The notes beneath the pieces are model-generated. The model saw only the letters and a list, made by a program, of their open reading frames with translations, was not told the origin of the DNA and ran no database searches. DNA of 15,705 nucleotides from CAZLFQ01 sp964625465 (GTDB lineage Bacteria > Pseudomonadota > Alphaproteobacteria > Rickettsiales > Midichloriaceae), in the NCBI GenBank assembly GCA_964625465.1, contig CAZVFD010000034.1:1-15705 (forward strand), in the 5' to 3' direction. The position numbers and the translations under genes are program-made. Below are positions 15,430-15,705 of the stretch, one piece after another (the stretch's first letter is position 1; each line of letters starts with the position of its first letter).

Positions 15430-15705
15430 ATGATTGATTATAACGAAATATATGATGACTTAAGTTGCTTGCTTTTATTCTTCTTGGAAGATACCTATCT
15501 TCCTCAAGAAGAGCAAAACGATAAAATTACTATATTAAGGTATGTAAAAACTTTTGATAAAGACACACTCAATAATACAATTCTGGATTTTCAAGAAGTG
15601 TTACAACTTGAGCATTTTCCTGCTGAGTGGATAGGAAAAACTACGAACAGGTGGTTTGAAAATTCCTATAAAACAAAGCTGTGGCTAACTAATATAATAA
15701 ATTTA
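15430..15705 (+). CDS. Probable CdiI-type immunity protein, 3' end beyond the window
   Basis: An open frame of 92 codons begins 3 nt after the orphan toxin stop and runs to the window edge. It starts MIDYNEIYDDLSCLLLFFLE and continues with ...FPAEWIGKTTNRWF, a small, acidic, aromatic-rich protein resembling the CDI immunity proteins I associate with RNase A-like toxins. Position supports this more than sequence: in this locus each toxin end is directly followed by its immunity gene. An earlier ATG at 15426 stops after three codons, so 15430 is the start. No strong Shine-Dalgarno is visible, and coupling to toxin translation would be the expected route. The missing 3' end prevents a firm family call. 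Confidence 0.65.
   Translation, partial: MIDYNEIYDDLSCLLLFFLEDTYLPQEEQNDKITILRYVKTFDKDTLNNTILDFQEVLQLEHFPAEWIGKTTNRWFENSYKTKLWLTNIINL

Noticed and set aside
15426..15437. ATG overlapping the orphan toxin stop as the immunity start
   Set aside because: It reads only three codons before a stop; the ATG at 15430 opens a frame to the window end.

Overview
This AT-rich window, dense in coding sequence, looks like part of the accessory genome of a Gram-negative, probably host-associated or intracellular bacterium. The evidence for that is tandem ankyrin/pentapeptide-repeat genes, a periplasmic nucleoside hydrolase, a short family resembling one I associate with alphaproteobacteria, and a large polymorphic toxin locus. 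A Rickettsiales, Holosporales or Legionellales type of host is my inference; no marker gene settles it.

Layout. Positions 1-4083 (+ strand) hold two paralogous repeat proteins. The first is cut by the window edge and appears frameshifted at a C run at 48-51; the second is intact. A P-loop kinase-like gene and a small conserved hypothetical gene follow, all tightly packed like an operon. Positions 4084-4281 form a convergent intergenic region with a long nested palindrome. Positions 4282-6939 (- strand) hold a receiver-PP2C phosphatase (RsbU-like), a DUF2177-like four-helix membrane protein, and a secreted nucleoside hydrolase only 4 nt behind the membrane protein. At 6940-7131 a divergent promoter region contains a consensus sigma70-type promoter (TTGACA, 17 nt, TATAAT) pointing right.

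Positions 7132-15705 are the main feature, a polymorphic toxin-immunity locus. A giant FHA/CdiA-like protein (about 2057 residues if joined) is split into two reading frames by an apparent 1-nt deletion at a T run (9546-9549). Its C-terminus is an LHH-type HNH-superfamily nuclease, followed 4 nt later by a SUKH (SMI1/KNR4) immunity gene. Next comes an orphan cassette. It begins with a 497-bp repeat (13872-14368) of the last constant part of the giant gene (11885-12381), carries a different C-terminus (a bacterial RNase A-like CDI toxin), and is followed by the start of a probable CdiI-type immunity gene that runs off the window. The orphan has no N-terminal delivery part and no convincing start codon, so it reads as a stored, silent toxin that homologous recombination through the repeat could swap onto the giant gene.

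The most notable points are the repeat-bounded toxin-switching arrangement with a constant/variable boundary at an acidic DVSEDELED motif (in place of the VENN motif of enterobacterial CdiA), and the lack of a recognisable signal peptide, TPS domain or CdiB partner for the giant protein within the window.
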